A stretch of 64,000 bases of DNA from Prinsepia uniflora. Lineage: Eukaryota > Streptophyta > Magnoliopsida > Rosales > Rosaceae. How positions within the stretch are numbered: position 1 is the first letter of the stretch; every line of letters starts with the position of its first letter. The stretch is taken from positions 4,618,001-4,682,000 of the forward strand of contig CM064868.1 in NCBI GenBank assembly GCA_032719365.1, written 5' to 3'. Shown in pieces: positions 60,843 to 64,000 of this stretch. The notes below the pieces were generated by a model, which did no database searches, was not told the DNA's origin, and saw nothing but the letters and a program-made list of their open reading frames with translations. A program made the position numbers and the translations under genes.

Positions 60843-61230
60843 CTTAACCCAAAATCTCCAATCCCAGCCTCCCAGGTGTCCCAATCCGGTTGCACACAAT
60901 TCCCTAGGCTGAAAATGACCAAAATACCCATAAAGGGCAAATTTACCATTTTACCCCTCACCTTCCTAGACCAATATCTCCACTGTTCGATGTCCGATGA
61001 CGGCGTGCCGCCTATCTACGGACTCGTGACGTCCCGAACTACGTCACGGTCATCGGTCAATACCCAATTGACCGTCCCAACTAAAAGTCAACATTTTGCT
61101 CATTCTAGGGGCAAAATCGTCATTCTACGCTAACGGGCCAAACGTAACCAATTAAACACCGATTAAGCTCACTAATCCACCACTAATCACGTCCTTAATC
61201 CTAGCTTCCAGGACGGGTCGTTACATTAAA

Positions 61231-61876
61231 TTAGATGAATGACTAGGATTTAATGTTAGAAAGTTTAATTATAAAATAATTAATATAATAGTATTTAATT
61301 ATGTAGATCCACAATTTAGGGGATTGTCCAATGAGATGAGTGACACTTGTCACTCATCCATGGGACCCACCTAAAATATCTAGCCCAATCAGATTTTGCC
61401 AAATCATCACCGTCTCGAAGTACGTGCATAGTGAAATCGAACTTCCGTGACCTATAACTTCCCCGTTCGAAGTCCGATTTCAGCATGCCGCCTATCTATG
61501 GATTCGTATCGTCCCGATCTACATAAAGGTCCTTGGCCCTCGGCCATCGGACATCCCGGTCAAAAAGCCAACTATTTGCCCCTTTTGAACCATAATTACC
61601 AAATTGCCCCTTAACTTCCGAACGTCATAACTTCCTCCTCGAATGTCGGAATTGAACGTGCCACCTGTCTATGAACTCATGACGTCACAAACTACGTCAC
61701 GGTCATCGGTCAAAATCCATTTGACCGCCCGAATGAAAAGTCAGCGTTTGCCACCATCAAGGGCAAAACGGTCATTTCGCATCGTTCGTCCGATTTAGCC
61801 TAACTAATCACGGATTAACCTTACTAATCACGATTAGTCACTAATCTAATCTCAGAATTTGGGACGGGTCGTTACA
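61231..61876 (-). mobile_element. LTR C, part 3 of 3
   Basis: It follows the TTAAA at the end of E and carries the two tandem U3-type blocks, with the inverted ACGT pair near 61680-61702. It ends GGGACGGGTCGTTACA directly against the ATL fragment. Its last 100 bp match the reverse complement of the start of D, so C and D are related families. Confidence 0.75.
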
Positions 61877-62465
61877 ACCATCCACATTTCTGAATTTCCC
61901 AAGCTTCGCACTCACTGCTTTGTGCCTCGAATCCATCGCCTATGTTGTCGGATTGGCGTCAATTTTGCATGCTTTCTTGTGGGATAAACCCAATTCAATG
62001 TCACTGTGAAAACCCATATAGGAATTTGTCCCATCTCTATCAAAGACCATGTGTCTTGAGCAGTCACTCCCAGATTCAAGAACCAAAATCACGGGGGAGC
62101 AGCCATTGTTGGGGAGAGAAATCAGGGAGCAAAGCAGATCTACACAAAGGGCAAGAAGAGTGAGACAAAAGCCATGTGTCTATGTAATCCATGTGGAAGG
62201 CATGACTGCATTCGGGGAGCAATCTCAGCTTATCTTCGTGCTCGAACTCACACAAACTGACATCGCAATATTCAAAAAGGTTTTTCAATCCTATAATGGC
62301 TTTGTAATGGAAGACAGGGACGGTGTCGATGAAGGATTGGTCAACCCTGAAATCATTGAGGTGGAATAGTTGCTGCATTTGGCCTTGGAGTATAGTTACG
62401 CTCTCCAATGCATCTGTTTCTCTATTTAGAGGTCTCGAAAGGAATCTAACAAGCCGATGAAGCAA
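61877..62465 (-). pseudogene. ATL46-like RING-H2 gene, RING-bearing fragment
   Basis: In minus sense it reads LLHRLVRFLSRPLNRETD (end of a TM and juxtamembrane region), then FIDTVPVFHYKAIIGLKN (the GLD-like linker), then a RING-H2. The RING ends HSSCPLCRSALLPDFS. Two zinc ligands are lost: the second Cys of the first pair is Ser (CDVS), and the Cys after HMD is Tyr. Beyond 62076 a frameshift and a TAG interrupt the homology, which resumes and ends AKLGKFRNVDG at 61877. The next conserved block is at 23637. The fragment lacks the protein's N terminus and signal/TM start. It is a captured, decayed piece of an E3 ubiquitin ligase gene. Confidence 0.87.
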
Positions 62466-62473
62466 ACGAGAAA

Positions 62474-62742
62474 TAAAGGGTTATAATAGAAAATATAATA
62501 AAATAAAACAAATGTCTTAATTTCCCTTACTAATTTTATAATATTACTATCACATCATTAAAATTAACGGCGTTATTAACATTAACTAACTGATGGTGTA
62601 ATGTTTTTGACATTACACCTATTTTTTATGCACATTGAAGCAAATTTTTATTCCTGGTGCATCTTGAGATTTTTTTTTTTGTTCTTAGTGCGTTTAGCCT
62701 ACAAAACCTATATATTATTTAGGCTTTTTTACAATTTTATGT
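62474..62742 (-). repeat. Right inverted repeat flanking the ATL fragment (candidate MULE TIR)
   Basis: It is the reverse-complement partner of 22800-23062, with nearly identical inner ends abutting the ATL fragment on both sides. It includes the dyad TTAACGGCGTTATTAA at about 62565-62580, reminiscent of Mutator-like termini. Confidence 0.7.
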
Positions 62743-63384
62743 AAAACCATATTTAATTTTTTAATACGTAAATAGTAACTTGTTTTAACATAGAAATTTG
62801 GATAAAACTAATAAAACTAATTTTTTTTTCTTATTTTTTAGAGTGGTATTAATTTTATCTTATTACAATAAATATAATATAATTTTTTTATTTGAACTAG
62901 ATTATAATTTTGAGTTTTAAATATAAGATAAATTATTTATGATAATTTTTTACTCTTAAAATAACTATATCATTTGTAATTAATTCTTTTGAAACGACAA
63001 AAACTTGAAGAATCGTCTTAGCCCTTTTCTTAAATTGAGACGGTCTGGGCCGATCATGCCTTAAGTTTTCAACTGTAGATGGTTATTGCGATGAGGGCTG
63101 GTATAGGCCTTGGTCGGAGGGTTTTACCAATAAGAAGAAACATATTATGGCAGTGGGTTATGAATCATGATCACCAATCCAACCATTACCGCGACTACAA
63201 TTGTTTTTTTTTTCTTTTTTGGACTGCGAGAGGAGATATTTGAGCATGTTAATAGGTACACTGGTCTGTCCTGATCAATGAGATAAACGTAACAATGTTG
63301 AGAATTTTCAAGTAAACTGACTTCTGTTATGTTACTGAAAAAGTTATGAAATGATATGTTTTTTTATAATGGAATTGGACTCTA
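62743..63384. other. AT-rich region, no recognised gene
   Basis: It is very A/T-rich to about 62990. A GACGGTCTGGGCCGATC segment at 63038-63056 may weakly extend the inverted repeat. No coding frame is seen. Confidence 0.5.
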
Positions 63385-63825
63385 AAATACTTCTTCAACA
63401 TGACACGTTTAATAAACTTGTGAATTTCGAGTCAACGCGTTAATCCATATAATAATCTATTAACTTATTTACCGAGTATATTTCAGTCAATCTGTTAACT
63501 CGTATAATGACTTATATATTAACCCCTTTAATAAACGTGTTAATTACTAGCTAATATATCTACCCTTTTACCTAATTATATATACCTATAATATCTTATA
63601 GTTTAAAATATGTTAAACGGGTGATCGGTTAATTGAGTTTCGAGTACGACTTATTTATTAAATAGATTATCCGAATTACTTGAGTTATTAATATGTCGAG
63701 TTTGCGTTGGGCCCTCTTGACACGATTATTAAACATATCAGATTCAAATTGGGTATATTTAGGCAAAATAAAGTTCACGAGCTCATAACATAACACAAAC
63801 TTGATAGAAACTATTGTTAGCCCTA
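63385..63825. repeat. Dispersed 'aacccgtttaataaa' repeat, copy 2
   Basis: It is a diverged copy of 21535-22070 in the same orientation, with shared block order (GACTTATATATTAAC, AATAAACGTGTTAATTACTA, TCTTGACACGATTATTAAAC). Confidence 0.7.
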
Positions 63826-63969
63826 GTGCATGTTAGTTACAGGTAAATATTCCCCCCGTCTAGTCAGTTCCCCTTCTAATCCCACCGTGCAATCTACAGT
63901 TGCACCTAAGGGATTTTTTTTAATTCCTTCTTATTTTGTCTTGAAAGCTTCTAATTCAGGTGAAGTACA

Positions 63970-64000
63970 TGTTAGGAAATTAATCCTCCGCCACGCAATT
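63970..64000. mobile_element. Start of a second copia-like LTR, cut by the window edge
   Basis: It matches 23638-23668 at 28 of 31 positions, starting TGTTAGGAAATTAAT. The rest lies outside the window. Confidence 0.55.

Larger units (their letters stand above)
48770..61225 (-). mobile_element. LTR E (solo), split by element 3
   Basis: It starts TGTCAAGGCCC and ends GGTCGTTACA, with TTAAA duplicated at 48765-48769 and 61226-61230. Its own sequence is 48770-50518 and 60848-61225 (about 2.13 kb). It includes a CCTGGAGGG..GTGAGTGGAC block (49007-49044), a dyad array (49289-49437) and the inverted ACGT pair near 61027-61048. No internal coding region belongs to it, so it is a solo LTR that later received element 3. 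Confidence 0.88.

Noticed and set aside
62076..62465. Functional RING-H2 ubiquitin ligase
   Set aside because: Two zinc ligands are replaced, the N terminus is missing, and a frameshift, a stop and 38 kb of insertions separate it from its C-terminal half.

Overview
This 64 kb window is nuclear DNA of a flowering plant, probably a eudicot. The evidence is GT-AG introns, AT-rich spacers, two genes with plant-only signatures, a degraded copy of a plant ATL RING-H2 gene, and plant-specific Ty3/gypsy lineages. The species cannot be named from the sequence.

Region 1 (1-8.2 kb) is the only gene-bearing part. It holds a two-exon gene for a small single-pass membrane protein (435-2522, +) and an intronless gene for a 317-residue basic Ser/Arg-rich protein that starts MGCC and is probably lipid-anchored (5999-6952, -).

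Region 2 (8237-19728) is one LTR retrotransposon of the Tat/Retand type on the minus strand. It has 572 bp LTRs, a 5 bp target duplication, a gag-pol reading frame with four in-frame stops, two RNase H domains and no chromodomain. Its long 3' region holds a 24 bp minisatellite, an antisense extra ORF (also broken), and about 1.5 kb resembling the LTRs of the chromoviruses further right.

Region 3 (19.7-22.8 kb) has no gene that I recognise, only dispersed repeats.

Region 4 (22.8-62.7 kb) is a stack of nested insertions. The outermost unit is a fragment of an ATL46-like RING-H2 gene on the minus strand, flanked by inverted repeats of about 265 bp (22800-23062 and 62474-62742), which looks like a Pack-MULE. 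About 38 kb of LTR retroelements split the fragment between 23637 and 61877. On the left is a copia-like LTR (from 23638) containing chromovirus element 2 (24134-37514), whose right LTR contains a solo LTR (32211-34964). On the right is LTR 'C' (pieces 37630-38402, 48365-48769, 61231-61876). C contains LTR 'D' in the opposite orientation (38403-48359, itself split by a decayed element and a truncated LTR) and LTR 'E' (48770-61225). E contains chromovirus element 3 (50519-60842). Element 3 has equal-length, nearly identical LTRs and an uninterrupted 1485-residue Gag-Pol with a chromodomain, so it is young and possibly still competent. Target-site duplications TCTTC, TGAAA, ATAGT, TTAAA and CTTAA support five of the nested insertions.

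The most unusual signal is in the chromovirus LTRs. Several related families carry arrays of short dyad-symmetric units whose two arms change together (GAGT/ACTC with GGGT/ACCC; CCCCAG/CTGGGG with CTCCAG/CTGGAG). They also share a duplicated block near the transcription-sense start of the LTR, with an inverted GTGACGT/ACGTCAC pair. A related block lies inside the unrelated Tat element.
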